Shown piece by piece: positions 14,059 through 21,567 of a stretch of DNA of 21,600 nucleotides. The notes below the pieces were generated by a model. That model searched no databases, had not been told where the DNA came from, and was given only the letters and a program-made list of their open reading frames with translations. Origin of the DNA: Candidatus Faecivivens stercorigallinarum. GTDB lineage: Bacteria > Bacillota > Clostridia > Oscillospirales > Ruminococcaceae. The DNA lies in NCBI GenBank assembly GCA_018715465.1, contig DVLN01000043.1, positions 1 through 21,600 of the forward strand. The letters run 5' to 3'. The position numbers and the translations under genes were made by a program. Within the stretch, counting starts at the first letter, position 1, and the number at the start of each line of letters is the position of its first letter.

Positions 14059-16446
14059 GAGATTACCTCCATTTGTATTTTCCGCAGGGATAGCCGCCTG
14101 CGGGGGATCTATTCTGGTTTCGGTCAGAGTCGTCTCTGCCGTATCAGACAGTTGGATGGACTCGCTGTCGGGCGCTTTCCAGAAGCGGAGCCGCAGCGCG
14201 TTGGTGACAACCGACACCGAGGAGAAGCTCATCGCCGCTGCCCCAAACATCGGGTTGAGTTTGATGCCCCAGAGCGGGTAGAGGGCACCGGCTGCGATCG
14301 GGATACCAACCGCATTGTAGCAGAGCGCCCAGAAGAGGTTCTGCTTGATGTTGCGGAGCACCGCATGGCTCAGCCGGACCAGCTTGACGACGTCCCGCAG
14401 GTCGCTTTTGACCAGTACAACGTCCGCCGATTCGATTGCAACGTCGGTTCCGGCGCCGATTGCGATACCGACGTCCGCTCTTGCAAGGGCGGGTGCGTCG
14501 TTGATGCCGTCGCCGACCATCGCGACCTTTTTGCCGTCCTGCATCAGGGCTGCGACCTGTGCTTCCTTGTCCTGCGGCAGGACTTCGGCGATGACACGGG
14601 TCAATCCGAGCCGGCGGCCGATTGCCTCAGCGGTTTTGCGGTTGTCGCCGGTCAGCATGATGACCGAAACGCCCATCTGCCGCAGGGTAGCGATTGCTTC
14701 GGCGCTGGTCTGACGGATCGGGTCCGCAATGGCCGCGATACCCGAGAGGACGCCGTTTTCAGCGATGAAGACAGGGGTCTTGCCCTCGTCCGCCAGCCGC
14801 TGCGCTTCATCCGCACCAGCGCCCAGCACAACACCTTCCGCCTGCATCAGCCGTTCGTTGCCTGCCAGCAGTACCCGTCCGCCGGACACCCCGCGGATAC
14901 CCATACCGGGCAGTGTTTCAAATCCGCTGACCGGCAGCAGTACCAGCCCGCGCTTGTCCGCTTCTGCGACCAGCGCTTCCGCCAGCGGATGCTCCGACTG
15001 TTTTTCCAGCGACGCTGCCAGCCGGAGCAGGGTATCTGCGTCCTTTACACCTGCGACAACCAGGTCGGTGACAGCAGGGTGGCCTTCGGTAATTGTGCCG
15101 GTTTTGTCCAGCACAACGGTGTCGATATGATGCGCAGTCTCCAGCGCTTCTGCCGATTTGATCAGAATGCCGTTTTTGGCGCCGACTCCGGTACCGACCA
15201 TAATAGAGGTCGGGGTTGCAAGCCCGAGCGCACAGGGGCAGGAGATGACCAGTACCGAAATTGCCGCATTGAGCGCAGCGGGGATTCCCTGACCGGCAAG
15301 CATCCAGATGATGAAGGCAATCACTGCGATTGAGATGACAACCGGTACAAACACGCCGCTGATCTTGTCCGCCATCCGTGCAATCGGGGCCTTGGTCGAA
15401 GCGGCCTCTTCCATCAGACGGATGATCTGCGACAGGGTGGTGTCCTCACCGACTTCGGTTGCTTCAAACACAAGATAACCGGTTTTGAGGACCGTCGCGC
15501 CGGTGACCCGGTCGCCGGGCTTTTTGGAGACCGGCATGCTCTCGCCGGTCAGCGCCGATTCATCGACGCTGCCGCTGCCGTCGACGACTTTTCCGTCGAC
15601 CGGGATGCTGCCGCCTGCCCGGACAACAATCTGATCGCCCCGCTGCAGATCAGCGGTATCAACTTCCACTTCGGTATCTCCCTGCAAAACCATTGCAGTT
15701 GATGGGCGAAGGGCGACCATTGCACCGATTGCGTCGGAAGTTTTGGCCTTTGCTCTTGCTTCAAGGAATTTTCCGAGGCTGATCAGCGTCAGAATCATGC
15801 CTGCCGATTCAAAATACAAATCCATTGCGATGGTGTGCCCTGCGTGGAAATTGCCGTCTGCAATCGCGTATCCCAGCCGGAACAGCTGGACCGAACCGTA
15901 GACTGTCGCGGCCGCCGACCCAAGGGCGATCAGCGAATCCATATTCGGTGCCCGCTGGAACAGACGGGTAAACCCGTTTTGGAAGTAGTGGAAATTCAGA
16001 TAGAGAATCGGCAGCAGCAGGAAAAACTGGGTCAGGGCGAGGGTAAAGAGGTTGCGGTCACCCAGCAGAAATCCCGGCAGCGGCCAGGAAAACATATGTC
16101 CCATGCAGACATAAAACAATAAAACAGTAAAGACACCCGAAACAATCAACCGGTGTTTCTGAGCGGCGATCTCCTTTTTCTGCATCTCAGCCTGTTGTTT
16201 GACCGCATCTTTTTTAGGTGCTTTTGCCTCATTGGATGCGACAGAAGCGCCGTAGCCGGATTTTTCAACCGTTTCGATCAGCTGAGCGGCCGAGACGATA
16301 TTTTCATCAAAGGTCACCGACGCCGAGTTGGTCATCAGACTGACGGTTGCCTGCTGGACGCCCTCGGTTTTGCCGAGTGCCTTTTCGACATGTGCCGAGC
16401 AGGCGGCGCAGCTCATGCCGGTGACATTGAGTTTGACTTTGGACAT
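13852..16446 (-). CDS. copA: Cu(I)-exporting P1B-type ATPase with C-terminal CopZ-like fusion
   Basis: This 864-residue membrane pump exports cytosolic Cu(I). Domains in order: N-terminal heavy-metal domain with GMSCAAC (Cys13, Cys16); a Lys-rich linker; membrane helices and actuator domain with a TGES motif; ion-binding Cys403-Pro-Cys405; phosphorylated Asp447 in DKTGT; SEHPLAEA; GDGIND (645-650); and YN and MSFSS motifs in the last helices, the copper-type set. After the usual end (NALRLRFWK) come a flexible 40-residue linker and a second metal-binding domain (797-864) with MMCSHC. The ATG at 16446 has AAAGGAA 7 bases upstream; the in-frame start at 16473 lies in the operator. The last codons overlap csoR. 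Confidence 0.94.
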   Translation of the reverse strand: MSKVKLNVTGMSCAACSAHVEKALGKTEGVQQATVSLMTNSASVTFDENIVSAAQLIETVEKSGYGASVASNEAKAPKKDAVKQQAEMQKKEIAAQKHRLIVSGVFTVLLFYVCMGHMFSWPLPGFLLGDRNLFTLALTQFFLLLPILYLNFHYFQNGFTRLFQRAPNMDSLIALGSAAATVYGSVQLFRLGYAIADGNFHAGHTIAMDLYFESAGMILTLISLGKFLEARAKAKTSDAIGAMVALRPSTAMVLQGDTEVEVDTADLQRGDQIVVRAGGSIPVDGKVVDGSGSVDESALTGESMPVSKKPGDRVTGATVLKTGYLVFEATEVGEDTTLSQIIRLMEEAASTKAPIARMADKISGVFVPVVISIAVIAFIIWMLAGQGIPAALNAAISVLVISCPCALGLATPTSIMVGTGVGAKNGILIKSAEALETAHHIDTVVLDKTGTITEGHPAVTDLVVAGVKDADTLLRLAASLEKQSEHPLAEALVAEADKRGLVLLPVSGFETLPGMGIRGVSGGRVLLAGNERLMQAEGVVLGAGADEAQRLADEGKTPVFIAENGVLSGIAAIADPIRQTSAEAIATLRQMGVSVIMLTGDNRKTAEAIGRRLGLTRVIAEVLPQDKEAQVAALMQDGKKVAMVGDGINDAPALARADVGIAIGAGTDVAIESADVVLVKSDLRDVVKLVRLSHAVLRNIKQNLFWALCYNAVGIPIAAGALYPLWGIKLNPMFGAAAMSFSSVSVVTNALRLRFWKAPDSESIQLSDTAETTLTETRIDPPQAAIPAENTNGGNLMKKTVNIYGMMCSHCTARVEKALNEINGVHATVSLEDACAYVEADENVTDEMLADAVSHAGYEVTEII

Positions 16447-16464
16447 GAGGATCTTCCTTTCTGC

Positions 16465-16491
16465 ATTCCCCATCCCCTGGGGGTGGGGTAC
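16465..16491 (-). promoter_or_regulatory. CsoR operator
   Basis: A GC-rich near-palindrome, CCCCATCCCC (16468-16477), one central base and GGGGGTGGGG (16479-16488), is flanked by ATT and TAC. On the - strand it reads TACCCCAC..., the type of C-tract/G-tract operator known for CsoR. It begins at the predicted transcription start of copA, so bound CsoR would block the promoter. Confidence 0.82.
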
Positions 16492-16497
16492 AGTTTG

Positions 16498-16526
16498 AGT
16501 ATATCACATCCATTCCCGTTTGTCAA
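16498..16526 (-). promoter_or_regulatory. sigma-A promoter of copA-csoR
   Basis: On the - strand a perfect TTGACA (16526-16521) and TATACT (16503-16498) are separated by 17 bases. The start should be near 16491, the edge of the CsoR operator, leaving a leader of about 45 bases. A near-consensus promoter fits a gene kept silent by a repressor. Confidence 0.88.
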
Positions 16527-16544
16527 GAGAGGAGTCGGGGTACT

Positions 16545-16573
16545 TTTCAACGGAAGTGCAGGTATGGTATAAT
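16545..16573 (+). promoter_or_regulatory. extended -10 promoter of the ECF sigma operon
   Basis: TGGTATAAT (16565-16573) is a perfect -10 with the TGn extension. TTTCAA (16545-16550), 17 bases upstream, is a weak -35. It points away from the copA promoter, 18 bases separating their -35 boxes. The start near 16580 falls inside the 14-bp repeats. Confidence 0.65.
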
Positions 16574-16575
16574 AA

Positions 16576-16617
16576 TTTGAAAAAAATGTTTTGAAAAAAC
16601 TGTTTTGAAAAAACTTT
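16576..16617 (+). repeat. three tandem 14-bp repeats in the sigma-gene leader
   Basis: Units at 16576-16589, 16590-16603 and 16604-16617 follow the consensus TTTGAAAAAACTGT with one to three changes. They cover the predicted transcription start and first 40 bases of the leader. The spacing is constant, which suggests binding sites for a regulator or a repeated RNA element. They are not translated. Confidence 0.85.
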
Positions 16618-16701
16618 GATCCCATGCAACCAACCGGCCGATTTTGTCGGTATATCAGTTGAAAGGCCAAAAAGAGGAAGGCCGGAAAGGGGAGAAACAT
16701 C

Positions 16702-17262
16702 ATGCAGGACAACCAGATCACCGACCTTTACTGGCAGCGGGATGAATCCGCCATTCAGGAAACCGACCGAAAATACGGCCGGTACCTGTACAGTATTGCC
16801 TGCAACATCCTATTAAGCCGGGAAGACAGCGAGGAGAGCGTCAACGACACCTATCTGAAAGCCTGGAACACGATACCGCCAGCAAAGCCTGAGCGGCTTT
16901 CCGTTTTTCTCGGACGGATTACTCGCCGGCTGTCGATTGACCGCTACCGCGCCGCCCACCGGCAAAAGCGGCAGGCTACCAGCTATGCCCTCTCGCTCAG
17001 TGAGCTGGAGGAATGTATCCCGGAAGGAGATACCACCCGGGAGGGGGTTGACCTGCGGCTGCTGGCGAGTGCGATCAGTAGATATCTGCGGACGATTCCT
17101 GCACCGGCGCGCAGGGTGTTTATCGGGCGGTATTATTATATGGATTCCATCCGGGAAATTGCAGGATGGGCGGGGATGAGTGAGTCGAAGGTTAAAAGTA
17201 TGCTCTACCGGACACGCAACGGGCTGAAAAGTTATCTGGAAAGGGAGGAATTTGCGGTATGA
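16702..17262 (+). CDS. ECF-type RNA polymerase sigma factor
   Basis: This 186-residue protein has only sigma regions 2 and 4. Region 2 (about 10-80) shows SREDSEESVNDTYLKAWNTI, the core-binding helix, and FLGRITRRLSIDRYR, which contacts the -10. Region 4 (about 125-180) has the helix-turn-helix SIREIAGWAGMSESKVKSMLYRTRNGLKSYL. It redirects RNA polymerase to a small regulon in response to an outside signal. The ATG at 16702 has AAAGGGGAG upstream. It ends ATGA, overlapping the next gene, the usual arrangement with an anti-sigma factor. The exact ECF group and its target genes cannot be told from here. Confidence 0.93.
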   Translation: MQDNQITDLYWQRDESAIQETDRKYGRYLYSIACNILLSREDSEESVNDTYLKAWNTIPPAKPERLSVFLGRITRRLSIDRYRAAHRQKRQATSYALSLSELEECIPEGDTTREGVDLRLLASAISRYLRTIPAPARRVFIGRYYYMDSIREIAGWAGMSESKVKSMLYRTRNGLKSYLEREEFAV

Positions 17263-18524
17263 AGCGGGAAGAGATCAGCGACGCACTGAATTTGCTGGAT
17301 GAAGAGCTGCTTTCCGAGACTGACCGGGTGCGCAGCCGTCCAGCCTGGATGCGTCCAAAGTACTATAGGGGACTGGGAACCGCGGCCTGTCTGATACTGG
17401 TTGCAGCGGCGGGAATGCAGTTTCATCAATGGCTGCACACCGGAGTCGATCTTCCGTCTGAAACGACTGTCGTAATAGATTCGTCAGAAAGTGCCGAACT
17501 CCCTGTCCTCAGCCTTGCAGATTGGGACTGGGGCGGTATGGGATTTGAAGGATACATGGCCTATGATATCAGCGAGCTGGTGAGCGCAAACCCGTGGGAT
17601 GCTTCAATCCCGTTGGACAGATTGCCTGTCTATCAAAACAAACTGACGGTCAATGAAGACTATCTGGTCCGGGGCGGTGATTTTGACCGGATGGAAGAGG
17701 TTTTAAAGGATATCGCCGGACGGCTGGGGTTGGACAGCGAAAACCTGACCATTACCGACGACGCGCCAACCGAGGAAGAACGTCAGAAGTCGATGGAAAA
17801 ATTCAAACTGACTGGGGGAGAACCGCCCGAAGGGTATTATGATCCGACCCGGCTGATGACCCATGCAGACGGGCTGGAATTAGAAGTGGATTTGAGCCTG
17901 ACGGCAAAAATTACGTTTGAACCAGCAGTCCCACTGCCGGATGGGTATAACTTCACTTTTTTTGCCAGCTACGCCGACTGTCAGAAAACAGCGGACTGGC
18001 TGTTGGAAGAGTACGCCGGTCTGATGGATATGGAGCAGCCCACGACGGCGATTGACGGCGGCGACTATAACATCTACCGTCAGCAAAAATATCAGATTGC
18101 ATTTTATGACGCATCCGGCAGCTATCTTGACCAGCTGCTCAATTATAATTTTAACCAGACTGTTTTTTATTGCGGAGATGATGGGATGCTGTCGATGGCG
18201 CGTGTTTTTCAGCCGGATCTCTCCCAGAAGGTAGGTGACTATCCGATTTTGTCTGTCGATGAGGCGGCGGAGCAGCTGGCAGAGGGCAACTGTATTTCCA
18301 GCGTACCCAGCGACGCGATCCCATCGGACACCCCGGCAAAAGTTGAACTGGTCTATCGGACCGGGGAGCGGGAAGGGTATTTTCTGCCCTATTACCGGTT
18401 TTATCTGGAACTGCCGTCGATGGAAGAGGAAGACGGGCTGAAAACTTACGGCGCGTTTTATGTTCCGGCAGTCCGGCCGGAATATCTCGAAGGGGTGCCG
18501 GTGTGGGACGGGAGCTTCAATTGA
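17259..18524 (+). CDS. membrane-anchored anti-sigma/sensor protein
   Basis: This 421-residue protein has a short cytoplasmic N-terminus (1-37, acidic then basic), one membrane helix (about 38-53, LGTAACLILVAAAGM) and a large extracytoplasmic region of about 365 residues. This is the layout of an anti-sigma factor partner for the overlapping ECF sigma gene. The outer region is acidic, rich in Tyr, Asp and Glu, with a few Cys and no enzyme motif that I recognise. The ATG overlaps the sigma stop (ATGA). No zinc-binding HxxxCxxC anti-sigma signature is present, so it would be a non-ZAS type. Anti-sigma role is inferred from context and topology. Confidence 0.75.
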   Translation: MKREEISDALNLLDEELLSETDRVRSRPAWMRPKYYRGLGTAACLILVAAAGMQFHQWLHTGVDLPSETTVVIDSSESAELPVLSLADWDWGGMGFEGYMAYDISELVSANPWDASIPLDRLPVYQNKLTVNEDYLVRGGDFDRMEEVLKDIAGRLGLDSENLTITDDAPTEEERQKSMEKFKLTGGEPPEGYYDPTRLMTHADGLELEVDLSLTAKITFEPAVPLPDGYNFTFFASYADCQKTADWLLEEYAGLMDMEQPTTAIDGGDYNIYRQQKYQIAFYDASGSYLDQLLNYNFNQTVFYCGDDGMLSMARVFQPDLSQKVGDYPILSVDEAAEQLAEGNCISSVPSDAIPSDTPAKVELVYRTGEREGYFLPYYRFYLELPSMEEEDGLKTYGAFYVPAVRPEYLEGVPVWDGSFN

Positions 18525-18559
18525 TAAGCGGTTTTGGTTGAAAGTTTTATTCAAACGAT

Positions 18560-18592
18560 AACCCCGGCAGCAATTTCACAGCTGCCGGGGTT
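18560..18592. terminator. bidirectional hairpin between convergent operons
   Basis: AACCCCGGCAGC (18560-18571) and GCTGCCGGGGTT (18581-18592) form a perfect 12-bp stem with a 9-base loop. The T-tracts on both sides are poor, but the position between two convergent stop codons supports termination both ways. Confidence 0.75.
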
Positions 18593-18599
18593 GCTTGCG

Positions 18600-19088
18600 T
18601 TATGTATCCTGTTTTCCGTAATAAAGGATATTTTCTTCGCTGTCATATACCGCGACGGTAAAGTTGAAGGAATACCGCTCCAGAATATCCTGTTCGGTAT
18701 CGTTCTGCCGGTCGATCAGCCGGTAGTATCCTTGTACAACTTCCGGGAAAAGCGGGTTGCCGCTGCCGTCGTTCAGGTAGGGACCGATCTGGTAAGAATC
18801 GTCCGACAGCCCATAGATCAATGCGGTCGTTGTTTCGTCCATTGGAAGGGGGGGCCAGTCGGAGCTTTCTTGTATCTGCTGCAAAACACTGTCGCCCTCA
18901 AAGGTCAGCAGGTCAAACGTTGTGCCGTCTCCATGAAAACCATGGTCTTCGACCTTTGAAGTGACTGTGCTGCCGGACAGGTCAAGCCCCAGTTCACTGC
19001 CGATTTGACCGGCCGGATCGCCCGATTGGCAGGCCGCCAGCATCACAGACATCGCGATTGCCGCCAGGGACAAAATGATTTTCCGCAT
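18600..19088 (-). CDS. predicted lipoprotein of unknown function
   Basis: This 162-residue protein begins with a lipoprotein signal: MRK, a hydrophobic stretch and the lipobox LAAC (17-20), so Cys20 should be lipid-modified and the protein anchored outside the membrane. The mature part has a distinctive DHGFHGDGTTF segment (about 49-59) and ends in alternating Tyr-rich strands. I recognise no enzyme family. The ATG at 19088 is chosen because AAAGGAG lies 9 bases upstream; the earlier GTG at 19109 lies in the end of the acetyltransferase gene. It is the last gene of the - strand operon and converges with the anti-sigma gene. Confidence 0.85.
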   Translation of the reverse strand: MRKIILSLAAIAMSVMLAACQSGDPAGQIGSELGLDLSGSTVTSKVEDHGFHGDGTTFDLLTFEGDSVLQQIQESSDWPPLPMDETTTALIYGLSDDSYQIGPYLNDGSGNPLFPEVVQGYYRLIDRQNDTEQDILERYSFNFTVAVYDSEENILYYGKQDT

Positions 19089-19105
19089 GAATAAAAACTC
19101 CTTTC

Positions 19106-19567
19106 TCACTGAATAGTTTGTTTCCGTCGGAGGACAAATATCTGTACCGGGCTGCCGAATTCCTCAGAAAGCGGGCCTTCGATAAATCCCAGTTTTTTAT
19201 AAAACGGTCTTGCGGCAATCCCTTTCGGGTCGCCTTCCCGGTAGGTGGAGACGGTCACATCCCGCCCGGACGGCAGCTGTTCCAGCATCAGCCCGACCAT
19301 TTCCCGGGCAATATGCTGTCGCCGGCAGTCAGGGTCGACCGCCAGAAAACAGAGCTGGCACCTTCTTTTGGAAAAGAGGAGAATCCCTCTGATCTGCCCG
19401 TCCGCTTCTCCGCAGACGGCCCCGCCTTTCTGAATAAAGGAGAGAACGGTTTTTTGATGTTCAGTCAGTGCTTCCTCGGTTTCCAACCCGGGGAAGTTGT
19501 CTTTTACCTTACGGACCAGCTGCATCCATTGTTCGATATCAGCTGGATTTGCAAATCGAATGGTCAT
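19106..19567 (-). CDS. GNAT family N-acetyltransferase
   Basis: This 153-residue protein fits the GNAT fold. Motif A, which holds acetyl-CoA, is LAVDPDCRRQHIAREMVGLML (about 76-96); the usual Gly of the R-x-x-G-x-A loop is His. The C-terminal ARPFYKKLGFIEG (about 122-134) is the standard motif B end of these enzymes. The substrate is unknown. The ATG at 19567 gives the normal N-terminus (MTIRFANPADIEQW) with AGGTGA close upstream; ATG 19573 and GTG 19576 are alternatives. It lies 15 bases after the permease gene, in the same operon. Confidence 0.88.
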   Translation of the reverse strand: MTIRFANPADIEQWMQLVRKVKDNFPGLETEEALTEHQKTVLSFIQKGGAVCGEADGQIRGILLFSKRRCQLCFLAVDPDCRRQHIAREMVGLMLEQLPSGRDVTVSTYREGDPKGIAARPFYKKLGFIEGPLSEEFGSPVQIFVLRRKQTIQ

Positions 19568-19582
19568 ATCCATCACCTGCTT

Positions 19583-20299
19583 TTACAGATTGGTCAGAAC
19601 CAAAGCCGCGCCGGAGACGATCAGCATGACGATCACCAGCTTGCGGACGATTTTTTCATCGAGGAATTTTCCGCTCAGCATCCCGCTTCCAAGTCCGATC
19701 AGCATAAAGGGGAGGAGGACGACAGCCTGCCTGAGCACGTCAAAGGTTAATAGCCCCCAGACAGTATACAGCACAATCCGCAGCGTGTTTTCGATCACGA
19801 AGACGGTGCAGATATTGGCCTTGAAGGAATGGCTGTCGTTGGTGACCTTCCCAAGGTATGCCCCCAGCAGTGCACCAACCCCATACAGCCCGCAGAGGAT
19901 TCCCGACAAAATGCCAATCAGAATCAGCAGGAATTTTGATTGCTTGAACCGGCTCCCGTTTGCGTCGCTCCAGAGCATTTCTGCTCCGATCAGCACGATG
20001 ATGGCACCGAACAGGACCTTGATGCTGCTGACATTGGCGCTTTTGAGAAAGAGGACGCCGGGAATTGTTCCGACTACCACCAGCAGTGCCAGCGGAAGAC
20101 AGATTTCCCAGCGGATGGATTTTCGTTCCTTCCAGGCGAGGATAAAGTTGGTCGGGTACCCGAGCAGCAGTTCAACCGGGGAGATGCTGGAATTGCTGAC
20201 GCCAAAGCTGAGGATGCTGGTGAAGACCAGCGTGTTTGCAAAGCCGCATAACCCTTTGACAAAAAATGCGGCAAGAGCGGCGATTATCCAGTAGATCAT
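19583..20299 (-). CDS. TauE/SafE family sulfite/anion exporter
   Basis: This 238-residue protein is almost wholly membrane-embedded, with about eight helices in two repeats. The N-terminal half has FVKGLCGFANTLVF (13-26), and the second half repeats the pattern at ILSGILCGLYGVGALLGAYLG, the family hallmark with Gly-rich turns. Members export sulfite, sulfoacetate or related organosulfur anions; the substrate here is unknown. The ATG at 20299 has AAAGGA about 11 bases upstream. It follows the TRIC-like gene by 24 bases, so both are likely on one transcript. Confidence 0.9.
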   Translation of the reverse strand: MIYWIIAALAAFFVKGLCGFANTLVFTSILSFGVSNSSISPVELLLGYPTNFILAWKERKSIRWEICLPLALLVVVGTIPGVLFLKSANVSSIKVLFGAIIVLIGAEMLWSDANGSRFKQSKFLLILIGILSGILCGLYGVGALLGAYLGKVTNDSHSFKANICTVFVIENTLRIVLYTVWGLLTFDVLRQAVVLLPFMLIGLGSGMLSGKFLDEKIVRKLVIVMLIVSGAALVLTNL

Positions 20300-20323
20300 T
20301 TTATAAAATTCCTTTATCCGTGG

Positions 20324-20968
20324 TCAATTTTTGGGCATCCGGGCGACCGGCAGATTCCAGCGGTACTTGGTTGCCAGCATCCGCACGATGATGACGACCG
20401 CAGCCCCCACCACCAGCGCGAGAGAATCGGGAATCAGCATCCGTCCATAGATATAGGCCATTGCACCGAGGATAGAGGCGCAGGCATAGATATGTTTTTT
20501 AAGGATATAAGGTGTAATTCCGGCCATCATATCACGCAGCAGGCCGCCGCCGACACCGGTGACGACCCCAAGGAAAATTGCAAGAAAGCGGTAGTTTTCA
20601 TATCCTGCCGCAACTGCCTTTTGTGCGCCCAGCACGGTGAATGCGCCGAGACCGATCGCGTCCAGAATATTCATCAGCCGCTCATAGCCTTCCAAAAACC
20701 GCATATCCAGAAAATAAGGGTTCAGATAGCAGATCAGAAAGATGATACCGACCGTCACCGCCGCCAGCACAAAATAGACCGGGTTCTGGAAAGAGCCAGG
20801 AGGCGTAATCTGTAGAATGATGTCCCGGATAATACCACCGCCGACAGCGGTTGTCGCGCCCAGCACAAGGACGCCGAACAGGTCCAGCCGTTTACGGATT
20901 GCGACCATCGCGCCGGAAGATGCAAAAGCGATGGTACCGATCACTTCGATCAGAAACTGCATGCTCAT
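20324..20968 (-). CDS. TRIC-type (UPF0126/YadS-like) cation channel family protein
   Basis: This 214-residue protein has about seven membrane helices in a repeated unit. Each half carries the conserved Gly-rich motif: TAVGGGIIRDII (40-51) and TGVGGGLLRDMM. Bacterial members are structural homologues of trimeric intracellular cation (K+) channels; some are linked to small-solute uptake, so the substrate is uncertain. The start ATG at 20968 overlaps the cinA stop as ATGA, with a purine-rich GGGGGG nearby; an alternative start is Met3. Coupled to cinA at the translational level. Confidence 0.9.
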   Translation of the reverse strand: MSMQFLIEVIGTIAFASSGAMVAIRKRLDLFGVLVLGATTAVGGGIIRDIILQITPPGSFQNPVYFVLAAVTVGIIFLICYLNPYFLDMRFLEGYERLMNILDAIGLGAFTVLGAQKAVAAGYENYRFLAIFLGVVTGVGGGLLRDMMAGITPYILKKHIYACASILGAMAYIYGRMLIPDSLALVVGAAVVIIVRMLATKYRWNLPVARMPKN

Positions 20969-21513
20969 TTGTTTTCCCCCCGCATTCTAATTGCGTCCAG
21001 CACCAGCTGCAAAGCGGCATCAGAGACAAGGAAACGAATCTGCTGCCGTAAATCTTCTTTTTGTCCGGCATTTCTTCCGCCCAATTCTTTGCGCAGCGTG
21101 ACCTGATGCCAGCCGCAGCAGAGGGAGATATACACTTCGCCGACCGGTTTGCCTTCTGAAGGTTCGGGGCCTGCGTTACCGGTGACAGCGACCGCGATAT
21201 CGGCGCCGGAAAACTGTCGGACCCCGTCTGCCATTTCCTTAGCCGTCTCAGCCGATACGGCCGAGAAATCCCGCAGGGTTTCCGGTCTGACCCCGAGCAT
21301 TTTGATCTTCATATCATTGGAATAGGTGACCATACCGCAGTGAAAGACAGCGGAAGAGCCGGAAACGTCGGTAATCCGCGCGGCGATCAGCCCACCGGTA
21401 CAGCTTTCAGCGGTTGCAAGGGTCAGCCCGGCTTCGGACAGGGCATGGACGACCTGTGTCTGCAACGATTTATCCATCATTTTATCATAAGATATCCAAT
21501 CAAAGTTTTCCAT
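20965..21513 (-). CDS. pncC: CinA-family nicotinamide-nucleotide amidohydrolase
   Basis: This 182-residue protein is the C-terminal (PncC) domain of CinA alone, without the N-terminal MoCF-like half. It deamidates nicotinamide mononucleotide to nicotinate mononucleotide in NAD salvage. Signatures are TAESCTGGLIAARITDVSGS (34-53), GMVTYSN (60-66), and VTGNAGP with Gly and Pro of the active-site region. The ATG at 21513 is supported by AAGGAG 11 bases upstream; the later ATGs have no ribosome site. It is the first gene of the - strand operon. An NMN-processing enzyme is in keeping with NAD kinase elsewhere in the window, but they are not linked. Confidence 0.92.
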   Translation of the reverse strand: MENFDWISYDKMMDKSLQTQVVHALSEAGLTLATAESCTGGLIAARITDVSGSSAVFHCGMVTYSNDMKIKMLGVRPETLRDFSAVSAETAKEMADGVRQFSGADIAVAVTGNAGPEPSEGKPVGEVYISLCCGWHQVTLRKELGGRNAGQKEDLRQQIRFLVSDAALQLVLDAIRMRGENK

Positions 21514-21538
21514 TTGTAACCCACTCCTTATCCGGTCT

Positions 21539-21567
21539 ATTATAGCATGAAGCAGGGGGAATGTAAA
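21539..21567 (-). promoter_or_regulatory. sigma-A promoter of the cinA operon
   Basis: On the - strand TTTACA (21567-21562) and a perfect TATAAT (21544-21539) are 17 bases apart. The start near 21532 gives a leader of about 20 bases before cinA. No other promoter was noticed for the four genes downstream. Confidence 0.85.

Noticed and set aside
13882..15333. 483-codon open frame on the + strand opposite copA
   Set aside because: It lies wholly antisense to a P-type ATPase with all motifs intact, has no ribosome site and encodes a His/Arg/Asp/Gln-rich low-complexity product. It is a shadow of biased codon use.
16586..16594. Two-codon ATG-TTT-TGA in the sigma leader repeats
   Set aside because: No ribosome site precedes it, and it arises from the repeat sequence by chance.
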